This document shows, in pieces, positions 16,610-24,056 of a DNA stretch of 64,000 nt. The DNA comes from JAGVGT01 sp963807225 (GTDB lineage Bacteria; Desulfobacterota; Desulfobulbia; Desulfobulbales; JAGXFP01), in contig CAWEAD010000005.1 of NCBI GenBank assembly GCA_963807225.1, forward strand, positions 682,001 through 746,000. Reading direction: 5' to 3'. The notes beneath the pieces are model-generated. The model was given only the letters and a program-made list of their open reading frames with translations. It did not search any database and was not told the origin of the DNA. A program made the position numbers and the translations under genes. The stretch's first letter is position 1. Every line of letters starts with the position of its first letter.

Positions 16610-16929
16610 AAGAAGCTAACAAGTTATTCAACAGTTTCTGTGTATCTTCCGGATATGGACATATTACCTCAATAAATTTTGTTCCCTGTCAACACGGGTG
16701 TGGTCCTGCGCCATATCTGCGCATCTCCTAACTGATCTATATCCTTAATAAAATTTCCTGACAACTTCTTTTCTGGCAACCGAGTGCTTTTCTGCATATC
16801 ACCCCGAAATGGGTAGATATACAGTTTCCGTATATCTCCCAATGCCAACCGCCCCTGCTTCCCTGACAGGGAAAAATTCGGAAGGATAAAGAGATTGGAA
16901 TGCATGGCGCCGATTGCCCATCATTTTTC
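16610..16929. other. Intergenic stretch with a diverged palindromic element
   Basis: No gene is supported between the ankyrin gene and cobT. Around 16795-16870 the minus strand reads TTGGGAGATATACGGAAACT then GTATATCTACCCATTT. This has the same layout as the inner hairpin of copy 5 (GCGGAGACATACC...GGTATGTCGAGCATTT). A word ATGCGCAGATATGGCGCAGG near 16710-16735 recalls the core flank of copies 2 and 3. I read it as a decayed or distant member of the palindromic family lying 3' of cobT. Confidence 0.35.
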
Positions 16930-17994
16930 TCACTTATCCGCCGTGGCCACCATGGCCTCCTCGAAGGTGGCCACCTCGGTCAGCACCGCCCGGGCCGCCG
17001 CCACCACGTTCATGGCCAGGGCGGCGCCGGTGCCTTCGCCCAAGCGCAGGTTGAGATCGAGCAGCGGGGTCAGCCCCAGGTGCTCGTGCATGATCTTGTG
17101 GCCCGGTTCGACGCTGCGGTGGGCGGCGATCAGGTAGTCCCGGCAGGATGGGGCCAGGAGCTGGGCGACCAGCGCCCCGGCGGTGGAGATGAAACCGTCG
17201 ATCAGCACCGGTTTTCTTTGCGCCGCCGCGCCCAGGATCAGCCCGGCGATGCCGCCGATCTCGAAGCCGCCGACCTTGGCCAGCACATCGAGGCCGTCTT
17301 CCGGGTTCGGGCGATTGATCGTCAAACCCTTTTTGATCACCGTGATCTTGTGTTCTAGCTGAGCGTTATCCAACCCGGTGCCCCGGCCGGTTACCTTTTC
17401 CACCGAGGCCCCGGTAATGGCGGCGACGATGGCGGCGCTGGGGGTGGTGTTACCGATGCCCATGTCGCCGGTGCCGAAGAGATCGATTTCCTTGCCCAGT
17501 TCCAGGGCAATCCCGATCCCCGCTTCCAAGGCGGCTATCGCCTGCTCGCGGCTCATGGCCGGGCCGGCTGCCAGGTTGGCGGTGCCCGGGGCAATCTTGC
17601 GATCGATGATTTTGCCGCTCTTGGCCATGACCGAAAGATCGGCGGCCACTCCCATATCGACCACCACCACCCGGGCTCCGGCCTGGTTGGCCAGGGCGTT
17701 GATCCCCGCCCCGCCGTTGACGAAATTGATGACCATCTGCGGGGTGACTTCCTGGGGGAACTTGCTGATTCCCTCGGCCACCACCCCATGGTCGCCGGCC
17801 ATCACCACCACCGCCTTGCGCGCCACCTGCGGGGTGAGCGAGCGGGTCATCCCGGCCAGATCCAGGGCCAGGTCCATCAGTCGGCCCAGAGCCCAATGGG
17901 GCATGGTCAGCTGGTCCAGGCGCTGCCGGGCTTTGGCGCGCCACTCCTGATCCTGGGGGGTGATTTCTTTTATGGTCCGGTCGAGCAGGGTCAT
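16930..17994 (-). CDS. cobT: Nicotinate-nucleotide--dimethylbenzimidazole phosphoribosyltransferase
   Basis: A 354-residue enzyme of normal CobT length. It transfers phosphoribose from nicotinate mononucleotide to dimethylbenzimidazole (or another base), giving the alpha-ribazole phosphate of the B12 lower ligand. Seen: MAGDHGVVAEGISKFPQEVT, the GTGDMGIGNTTPSAA motif, and the catalytic glutamate region LNLRLGEGTGAALAM. It is the last gene of the riboswitch-controlled cobC-cobU-cobT run on this strand. It is separated from cobU by a 164-base gap that contains palindromic element copy 5. Confidence 0.96.
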   Translation of the reverse strand: MTLLDRTIKEITPQDQEWRAKARQRLDQLTMPHWALGRLMDLALDLAGMTRSLTPQVARKAVVVMAGDHGVVAEGISKFPQEVTPQMVINFVNGGAGINALANQAGARVVVVDMGVAADLSVMAKSGKIIDRKIAPGTANLAAGPAMSREQAIAALEAGIGIALELGKEIDLFGTGDMGIGNTTPSAAIVAAITGASVEKVTGRGTGLDNAQLEHKITVIKKGLTINRPNPEDGLDVLAKVGGFEIGGIAGLILGAAAQRKPVLIDGFISTAGALVAQLLAPSCRDYLIAAHRSVEPGHKIMHEHLGLTPLLDLNLRLGEGTGAALAMNVVAAARAVLTEVATFEEAMVATADK

Positions 17995-18059
17995 GATTCT
18001 TCTCCTGTAGAATGCTTTCGTAATAGATGGAATTCCAGCTGGCGATGGCTATAAGCAAA

Positions 18060-18190
18060 CATTTCGATATCCAGGTAAGCGAACGCCGTGAGACTCCGAG
18101 GAGTAGTGGGCCGCAAAAGCGGAGACATACCTCGGTATGTCGAGCATTTCGCGGCCTGCTACGACACCGGAGAGCCGAATGTATGCGACG
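18060..18190. repeat. Palindromic element, copy 5 (3' end of cobU)
   Basis: The inner hairpin is AAAAGCGGAGACATACC / GGTATGTCGAGCATTT. It is flanked by GTAGTGGGCCGC (18103-18114) and GCGGCCTGCTAC (18151-18162), which pair at 10 of 12 positions, and by looser outer arms (CTCCGAGG with CCGGAG). The right half overlaps the 3' end of cobU: the stop codon TAG falls inside the arm. The inner motif is also found in copy 6 (28357-28487). Confidence 0.8.
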
Positions 18191-18725
18191 CCGTCTTGAT
18201 GGTTTGCGGGATGCCGCAAGTGATCAGATCGACCCGGTTTGCCCCGGCGGCGATTACCTGGTTGCAGCGCCCCGCCAGGTCGCGAAATCGTCGGGCCAGC
18301 GGGTTTTCCGGGACGATCCCGGCGCCGACTTCGTTGGTGACGAAAATCACGGTCCCACTCCGGCCTCGGGTCTCAGTAAGCAACTCCCGGCAAAGCCCCT
18401 CGATCTTATCTTCGCTGAACAGCTCCGGTTCATCGGCCTCGAAGAGCAGATTGGAAATCCACAGGGTCAGGCAGTCGACCAGCACTACCTCCTCATCCCG
18501 ATTGGCGGCCAGGGCCTCTTTCAGTTGGATCGGCTCCTCGATGGTGCGCCAGCCCCGATCCCCCCGGTCAAACTGGTGGCGGGCGATCCGCTCCCGCATT
18601 TCGTCGTCGACCACCGGGCTGGTGGCGATAAAGAGCCGGGCGCCGGAACGGGCTTCGGCCAGTTCCTGGGCGTGGCGGCTTTTGCCGCTGCGGGCGCCGC
18701 CGGTGATCAGAATGATTTCCACCAT
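18159..18725 (-). CDS. cobU: Adenosylcobinamide kinase / adenosylcobinamide-phosphate guanylyltransferase
   Basis: A 188-residue bifunctional enzyme that phosphorylates adenosylcobinamide and then adds GMP, preparing the substrate of CobS. The P-loop GGARSGKS is at residues 9-16, VDCLTLWISNLLF carries the Walker B-like region, and VIFVTNEVGAGIVPENPLAR is the family motif. The usual end, near GIPQTIK, is extended here by TASHTFGSPVS, which is encoded by the palindromic element that also provides the stop codon. It starts 11 bases after cobC. Confidence 0.95.
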   Translation of the reverse strand: MVEIILITGGARSGKSRHAQELAEARSGARLFIATSPVVDDEMRERIARHQFDRGDRGWRTIEEPIQLKEALAANRDEEVVLVDCLTLWISNLLFEADEPELFSEDKIEGLCRELLTETRGRSGTVIFVTNEVGAGIVPENPLARRFRDLAGRCNQVIAAGANRVDLITCGIPQTIKTASHTFGSPVS

Positions 18726-18735
18726 GTTGTTTACC

Positions 18736-19332
18736 TCACAAGTTTAAGCCGCTCAGCACCCCGCCCTCGGAAAACAGGTCGATGGTCGCCAGCCGGGCCG
18801 GTTTGACGTCGAAGAGCAGATAATGTTGGGGCGGCAGCTTGAGCAGATGACAGAGCAGGGCCCGCACCACCCCACCGTGGGCGACGATCAGGATGGTTTG
18901 TTCCTCTCTGGCCGCCAGCTTAGCGGCCAACACCCTGGTCCTCTCAAGGAAATCGGCCACCTTCTCGCCCTCCGGAAAAGTGAATTCGGGGTTCCAGGCC
19001 GACCAGCGCTTGACCAGTTCCGAGTCGCCTTCGGCAATTTCATTGAACGACAGGCCTTCCCAGCGCCCGAAATCGATTTCGCGCAGGTCGTAATCGACAT
19101 GGATCTCGCCCAGGTCCAACCGCTCGGCCAGCAGCTCCACGGTCTGGCGCACCCGGAGGAAGGGACTGCAGAAGGTGACGGCCGGAGAGTAGGGCCGGAT
19201 AATCTCGGCCAGCCGGGGGGTTTCAACCGTCCCGTCAGCACCGATGGGAAGATCGGTAGCCCCGATGAAGCGACCATGATATTCACGGCCGGTGGAGGCA
19301 TGCCGGGCCAGGAGGATTTGCTTGGGTGCCAT
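18736..19332 (-). CDS. cobC: Histidine phosphatase family protein, probable alpha-ribazole phosphatase
   Basis: About 198 residues of the phosphoglycerate-mutase-like histidine phosphatase fold. The N-terminal motif is LARHAST (RHA instead of the more common RHG) and the second histidine lies in LIVAHGGVVRALLCH. Between cobU and the cobalamin riboswitch the likely role is removal of phosphate from alpha-ribazole phosphate or from adenosylcobalamin phosphate. The ATG at 19330-19332 fits best with AGGAAA upstream; a second ATG directly before it (19333-19335) is too close to that site. The family assignment is firm, substrate inferred from context. Confidence 0.9.
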   Translation of the reverse strand: MAPKQILLARHASTGREYHGRFIGATDLPIGADGTVETPRLAEIIRPYSPAVTFCSPFLRVRQTVELLAERLDLGEIHVDYDLREIDFGRWEGLSFNEIAEGDSELVKRWSAWNPEFTFPEGEKVADFLERTRVLAAKLAAREEQTILIVAHGGVVRALLCHLLKLPPQHYLLFDVKPARLATIDLFSEGGVLSGLNL

Positions 19333-19354
19333 CATTTTCCTTTGTTTAGTGGAA

Positions 19355-19397
19355 ACAAAAAAACCCGGACCGATGACCAGCATCGCTCCGGGTTTAT
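19355..19397 (-). terminator. Rho-independent terminator of the B12 riboswitch
   Basis: On the minus strand AAACCCGGA and TCCGGGTTT form a 9-bp stem with a 17-base loop, followed directly by a run of T. It lies between the riboswitch and cobC, so it is the expression platform: ligand binding should favour this terminator. Confidence 0.85.
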
Positions 19398-19474
19398 TAT
19401 AACTTGCCAGATCAACATTAGGCCATCCCGATCCACGCGGGGCGCCTGACGGAGTTCCAGTCCGTCATTTATTT

Positions 19475-19635
19475 TCTCCCAGGCAGGTCTTCTGACTCCC
19501 GGCTCAGCCTGCGGTCGCGCCTTCCCATCCTCGTTTGGACAGTGGCACCGTGCGACTGCAGTCCCCGGTTACAGCGGCGGGCCCGTCCCCGATTTGCGCG
19601 GGGTTCCCTTTTCAACTCTGATGAGTACCTGGAGG
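19475..19635 (-). promoter_or_regulatory. Cobalamin riboswitch
   Basis: Read on the minus strand, this leader contains the B12-box signatures GCCGCTGTAACC, GGTGCCACTGTCC, GATGGGAAGGCGCGA and AGCCGGGAGTCAGAAGACCT, closed by CTCCAGG/CCTGGGAG (P1). Immediately 3' a perfect hairpin GACGGA-N7-TCCGTC (19448-19466) is in the right place for the P13 kissing-loop partner. It controls cobC-cobU-cobT by termination. Confidence 0.95.
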
Positions 19636-19640
19636 ATTTG

Positions 19641-19669
19641 TAATTATTAAGCCGACTGACTTATGTCAA
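19641..19669 (-). promoter_or_regulatory. Sigma-70 promoter of the cob leader
   Basis: On the minus strand TTGACA (19664-19669) is followed after 17 bases by TAATTA (19641-19646), just upstream of the riboswitch. The -35 is perfect and the -10 is moderate (alternatives ATAATT at 16 bp). Confidence 0.7.
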
Positions 19670-19732
19670 TGTTTTTCGTTTCAGCCTCGGCTAGAGTGGC
19701 TACAATGCGAATTTTCGATTGAGGTGAGAGCG

Positions 19733-20752
19733 ATGTGCCCTGAAAAAACCAAACCCGCCACCGGTTCCCGGCCCGAGCTGCACCGCCTGCGCTGGCTGGT
19801 GCAGTCCGCCTTCGCCCTCTTCTGCCTGTACAGCGGCTTCCGCTTCTACCAATTCTACCAGTGGACCCAAAACCAGTCCGCCACCTATGTGCCCCGGCCC
19901 CCGTCGGTGGAGGGCTTTCTGCCGATCGGCGCCCTGGTAAGCCTGAAGCGCTTGCTGCTGACCGGGGTTTACGACCCGATCCATCCGGCCGGCTTGACCA
20001 TCTTCCTGGCCGCCCTGGCGATCGCCATCCTTTTCCGCAAGGGTTTCTGCGGCTGGATTTGCCCGGTGGGCTTCGCCTCGAATCTGGTCGAAAGGCTGAG
20101 CCGCAAACTGAAACTCCTGCGCCGGCCGCCCCTCTGGCTCGACTACCCCCTGCTCAGCCTAAAATACCTGCTGCTGGGCTTCTTCGCCTACCTGATCCTG
20201 CTAAAGATGGATATCCAATCCATCGAAGCATTCAGCCAGGCGCCCTATAATCTGGCGGTCGATGCCCGGATGCTGCTCTTCTTCCTGGAGCCGAGCGCCA
20301 CCACCATCTGGGTGCTTGGCGGCCTGCTGGCCGCCTCCTTGGTGCTGCGGAATTTCTGGTGCCGTTATCTCTGCCCTTACGGGGCGCTGCTGGGAATTTT
20401 GGCCTGGTTCGGCCCGGCTAAAATCAGGCGGGATCAAGATACCTGCATCAACTGTAAGAGATGTGAAAAGAGTTGCCCCGGTTCGATCCGGGTGGCGGAG
20501 AAAGAAATCGTCCACAGCCCGGAATGTTTGGGTTGCCTCGAATGCGTCGCCGCCTGCCCGGTCAAGGATTGCCTGCAGTTAACCGCCTACGGGCGTCGGG
20601 CCTTGCCTGCCCTGCTCTTACCCCTGGGCGTGGTCGGAATATTCCTTTTCTTCTGGGCCGTGGCGGCGGCCACCGGTCACTGGCATTCGGCGGTGCCGCC
20701 GGAAATGCTCAAGAAATATTATCTGCTCGCCAGGGATCTCACCCATCTTTAA
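19733..20752 (+). CDS. Membrane-bound polyferredoxin (NapH/CcoG-like 4Fe-4S protein)
   Basis: A 339-residue protein with about five membrane helices. It carries two CxxxCP motifs at the membrane face (CGWICPVG and CRYLCPYG) and a C-terminal two-cluster ferredoxin domain (CINCKRCEKSCPG and CLGCLECVAACPVKDC). Such NapH/YccM-like proteins move electrons between quinol or periplasmic partners and soluble carriers. No partner oxidoreductase is adjacent, so the electron acceptor is unknown. The ATG at 19733 fits GAGGTGA 6 nt upstream; an in-frame GTG three codons earlier is less likely. Its stop overlaps that of the convergent His-rich gene. Confidence 0.88.
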   Translation: MCPEKTKPATGSRPELHRLRWLVQSAFALFCLYSGFRFYQFYQWTQNQSATYVPRPPSVEGFLPIGALVSLKRLLLTGVYDPIHPAGLTIFLAALAIAILFRKGFCGWICPVGFASNLVERLSRKLKLLRRPPLWLDYPLLSLKYLLLGFFAYLILLKMDIQSIEAFSQAPYNLAVDARMLLFFLEPSATTIWVLGGLLAASLVLRNFWCRYLCPYGALLGILAWFGPAKIRRDQDTCINCKRCEKSCPGSIRVAEKEIVHSPECLGCLECVAACPVKDCLQLTAYGRRALPALLLPLGVVGIFLFFWAVAAATGHWHSAVPPEMLKKYYLLARDLTHL

Positions 20753-20958
20753 GCGGTATGCGCATGCTCATGCGCCACGCTGGTATCCGCCGGCTGATGG
20801 GGCTCGGGGTGAGGATGCGGATGATCGTGCGTGGTATTCCCATGCGTATGTTGATGGGAGTGAATGATAACCTCGCCACTGCCGCCGCATCTTACACAGT
20901 TCTGGCTGCTGATCTTGCCGGTTCCCCGACATTCGGGACATTCTTCGATATTTTTCAT
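20749..20958 (-). CDS. Tiny zinc-ribbon protein with histidine-rich tail
   Basis: A 69-residue protein starting MKNIEECPECRGTGKI, with a DnaJ-type zinc-ribbon pair CPECRGTG and CVRCGGSG. It is followed by a tail of about 17 histidines alternating with T, D, P and E. The start was chosen for GGGAGGA 5 nt upstream. Both halves suggest metal binding (structural Zn plus a Ni/Co/Zn buffer), as in metallochaperone tails; the function is unknown. It converges on the polyferredoxin gene with a four-base stop overlap (TTAA). Confidence 0.8.
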   Translation of the reverse strand: MKNIEECPECRGTGKISSQNCVRCGGSGEVIIHSHQHTHGNTTHDHPHPHPEPHQPADTSVAHEHAHTA

Positions 20959-21152
20959 TTGATCCTCCCGGGCTGCTCCGTAGCTCAACCCAACCCATTG
21001 TTTATGATCCTCATGATTATAAAATATATTGCCTCATCCCAGGAAGCAACCGCCCAATTGCTCAGCCTTGCCGCGCGGACGGACGGCCCCGGTTTGTTGG
21101 TTCGAAGAGCGCGGCTTCGGTCATGGCGAATCGCGCCTTGGGGCTGTTCGGT

Positions 21153-22016
21153 TCAAACTTGTTGAAAGGCGGCCAGCAGGTCGGACAGGGAGGAGATTTC
21201 GACCGGATCGAGGCCCAGCTGGAGGGCTGCAGCCCGATAGGCCAACAGGGGTCTGGCGCCCCGATCCCGAAGGATGGCCAGGGAGAGAGCGTTATCGGAC
21301 TTGGAGAGCTTGCGGCCGTCGTCGCCGGGCAGCAGGGGGTGGTGGATAAAGTCCGCTCGGGCAAAGTCCTGCCTTTCCAGGCAGGCGGCCAGAAAGAGCT
21401 GGGCGGCGGTGGAGAGACGCAGGTCTTCGCCCCGGACGATCAGATTGATCCGATCGTCGAGGTCATCCACCAGACTGGCCAGCTGGTAGGCCGGCAGGTC
21501 GTCCCGCCGCCAGATCACGAAGTCGCCCAGCTGCCGATCCAGGGGAATGGCCCGGCGGCCGACCTCCACCAAGGTGCCCTGGTCCACCGCGATCCTCATG
21601 GCGTGGGCTTCGGCGGGACGATGTCCTTTCCCGCGGCAGGTGCCGGGATAGAGGCCGCTGCCGGATCCCTGCCGGATCTCTTTTCGGGAACAGGTACAGG
21701 CAAATACCCGAGCCTTCGCCGCCAGCAGTTCAGCGGTTTCCCGGTAACGTTCCAGGCGCAGGTGCTGGGAATGACGATGTCTGAAATCGTCGGGACCGGC
21801 GGGGCCTTCGTCCCAGTCCAGCCCCAGCCAATCGAGCTGGCGGAAGATATCCTCGATATACTCCGGACGGCAGCGGTCGCTGTCCAGGTCGTCGATCCGC
21901 AGTTTGAGGCTGCCGCCCCCCTGGCGCACCAAAAGCCAGGTGCGGATAAAGTTGACGGCGTTGCCCAGATGCAGATAACCGCTGGGCGTCGGGGCCAGGC
22001 GGGAACGGATTTGCAT
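21153..22016 (-). CDS. gluQ: Glutamyl-Q tRNA(Asp) synthetase
   Basis: A 287-residue truncated glutamyl-tRNA synthetase paralogue lacking the anticodon-binding domain. The HIGH-like motif is PSGYLHLGN, the KMSKS-like motif RKLSKSDN, and CTCSRKEI...YPGTCRG supplies the zinc ligands typical of GluQ. It activates glutamate and attaches it to queuosine at position 34 of tRNA-Asp. It begins 8 bases after the ettA stop, so the two form an operon of translation factors. Confidence 0.94.
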   Translation of the reverse strand: MQIRSRLAPTPSGYLHLGNAVNFIRTWLLVRQGGGSLKLRIDDLDSDRCRPEYIEDIFRQLDWLGLDWDEGPAGPDDFRHRHSQHLRLERYRETAELLAAKARVFACTCSRKEIRQGSGSGLYPGTCRGKGHRPAEAHAMRIAVDQGTLVEVGRRAIPLDRQLGDFVIWRRDDLPAYQLASLVDDLDDRINLIVRGEDLRLSTAAQLFLAACLERQDFARADFIHHPLLPGDDGRKLSKSDNALSLAILRDRGARPLLAYRAAALQLGLDPVEISSLSDLLAAFQQV

Positions 22017-22023
22017 CCCCGGT

Positions 22024-23709
22024 TTACGCCCTGGTCAAGTGCCGGTACCTGATGCGGTGCGGCTGGTCGGCTTCGTGACCCAACCGGGCCTTACGGTCGG
22101 CTTCGTACTCCGAGTAGTTGCCGTCGAACCAGACTACCTTGCTGTCGCCCTCGAAGGCCAGCATATGGGTGGCGATCCGGTCCAGGAACCAGCGATCATG
22201 GCTGATCACCACCGCGCAGCCGCCAAATTCCTCCAGCGCTTCTTCCAAGGCCCGCAGGGTGTTGATATCGAGATCGTTGGTCGGCTCGTCCAGGAGGATG
22301 ACGTTGGCGCCTTCTTTAAGCATCCGGGCCAGATGGACCCGGTTGCGCTGGCCGCCGGAGAGCAGCCCCACTTTTTGCTGCTGTTCGCTGCCGGAGAAGT
22401 TGAAGCGGGCCACGTAGGCCCGGGAATTGACTTCACGATTGCCCAGGGCGATGGTCTCCTGGCCACCGGTGATCACCTCCCAGATACTCTTATCGGGATC
22501 AAGGGCCTCGCGACTTTGATCGACATAGGCCAGTTTGACCGAATCGCCGATGATGAAGGTGCCGGCATCGGGTGTTTCCTGACCGGTGATCATCTTGAAC
22601 AGGGTGGTCTTGCCGGCGCCGTTGGGGCCGATTACCCCGACAATGCCGCCGGGCGGCAGGGAGAAGGTCAGATCCTCGAACAGCAGCTTGTCGCCATAGG
22701 ATTTTTTAACCTGTTCGGCGATGATCACCTTCTGGCCCAGACGCGGCCCGGGCGGGATGTAGATCTGCAGGTCGCGAATCTTCTCCTGGCTATCTTCCTC
22801 CAGCAGCTTCTCGTAGGCGGTGATCCGGGCCTTGCCTTTGGCATGGCGGCCCTTGGGACTCATGCGGATCCACTCCAGCTCGCGTTGCATGGTCTTCTGG
22901 CGCTCGGACTCCTGCTTTTCCTCCTGGGCCAGCCGCTTCTGCTTCTGCTCCAGCCAGGAGGAGTAGTTACCCTCCCAGGGAATGCCCCGGCCGCGATCCA
23001 GTTCCAGGATCCAGCCGGCCACGTTGTCGAGGAAATAGCGGTCATGGGTGACGGCGATGACCGTACCCTCGTAGCGTTTGAGGTGCTGTTCCAGCCAGGA
23101 GACGGTTTCGGCGTCCAGATGGTTGGTGGGTTCGTCCAGGAGCAGGATGTCCGGTTTCTGCAGGAGCAGACGGCAGAGGGCCACCCGCCTTTTCTCGCCA
23201 CCGGAGAGGATCTTGATCATGGTCTCGCCGGGCGGGCAGCGCAGGGCATCCATGGCCATCTCCAGGCGGGAGTCGAGGTCCCAGGCGTCCAGGTTGTCGA
23301 GCTTCTCCTGGACCTTGGCCTGCCGGTCGATCAGTGCGTTCATCTCGTCGTCGGACATCGGCTCGCCGAACTTCTCGTTGATCCGGTTGAACTCGTTGAC
23401 CAGATCGACGGTTTCCTGCACCCCTTCCTCGACCACCTGGCGCACGGTCTTATCACTGTCCAGCAGCGGCTCCTGTTCCAGGTAGCCGATGGTATAGCCG
23501 GGCGACAAATGGATCTCGCCGTTGAACTCCTTATCGACCCCGGCCAGGATCTTCAGGAGCGAACTCTTGCCCGAACCATTCAGACCCAGGACCCCGATCT
23601 TCGCCCCGTAAAAGTAGGAGAGTGAAATGTTCTCCAGCACCGGTTTCTTGTTGAAAAACTTGCTGACCCGAATCATCGAGTAAATAATCTTATTGCCTTC
23701 CGTAGCCAT
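22024..23709 (-). CDS. ettA: Energy-dependent translational throttle protein EttA (ABC-F)
   Basis: A 561-residue ABC-F protein with two ATPase domains and no membrane part. The Walker A motifs are GLNGSGKSS and GPNGAGKTT, and the signatures LSGGEKRRVAL and LLSGGQRNRVHL. The arm and inter-domain linker (LEQKQKRLAQEEKQ, GRHAKGKARI) fit EttA of about 555 residues. It binds the ribosomal E site and gates translation according to the ATP/ADP ratio. Confidence 0.95.
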   Translation of the reverse strand: MATEGNKIIYSMIRVSKFFNKKPVLENISLSYFYGAKIGVLGLNGSGKSSLLKILAGVDKEFNGEIHLSPGYTIGYLEQEPLLDSDKTVRQVVEEGVQETVDLVNEFNRINEKFGEPMSDDEMNALIDRQAKVQEKLDNLDAWDLDSRLEMAMDALRCPPGETMIKILSGGEKRRVALCRLLLQKPDILLLDEPTNHLDAETVSWLEQHLKRYEGTVIAVTHDRYFLDNVAGWILELDRGRGIPWEGNYSSWLEQKQKRLAQEEKQESERQKTMQRELEWIRMSPKGRHAKGKARITAYEKLLEEDSQEKIRDLQIYIPPGPRLGQKVIIAEQVKKSYGDKLLFEDLTFSLPPGGIVGVIGPNGAGKTTLFKMITGQETPDAGTFIIGDSVKLAYVDQSREALDPDKSIWEVITGGQETIALGNREVNSRAYVARFNFSGSEQQQKVGLLSGGQRNRVHLARMLKEGANVILLDEPTNDLDINTLRALEEALEEFGGCAVVISHDRWFLDRIATHMLAFEGDSKVVWFDGNYSEYEADRKARLGHEADQPHRIRYRHLTRA

Positions 23710-24056
23710 GGCCCATCCTTGTCTTGCTGGTGTTTTGGTGCCCGACCAAGCGCACCTGGAGTTGACAGAGAGATATTAGAGAAGAGTGGTGCTTGTCAAT
23801 ATTTAACTGGAGACCCGGCAAAGACAAGCGCCCGTCACCTCCGGTCGTAGGCTGATCTTGCCCTGCCGATTTCCGTATGCGGCTCAAGAGTTTAGAATAA
23901 CCATTAATCGCCAAAACGGTCCATCCACTACCAGTTGCAAGTATAATAACGGTCGAGCACCGCTTGAAAATTATTGTTTTCATGGGTTTTTATCATTACA
24001 TTGCGCAAATAATATGAACTTAAGGCCGGCAACAAAGTTTCATCCCGGGAATCCAA
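23710..24056. other. Divergent intergenic region
   Basis: This region separates ettA (minus) from the cNMP-binding/PilZ gene (plus). I see no gene and no strong hairpin. It must hold the two divergent promoters, but no box pair is clear enough to call. Confidence 0.4.

Noticed and set aside
16669..16905. A 78-codon minus-strand open frame between the ankyrin gene and cobT
   Set aside because: It runs straight through the diverged palindromic element, has no ribosome site and no recognisable protein pattern.
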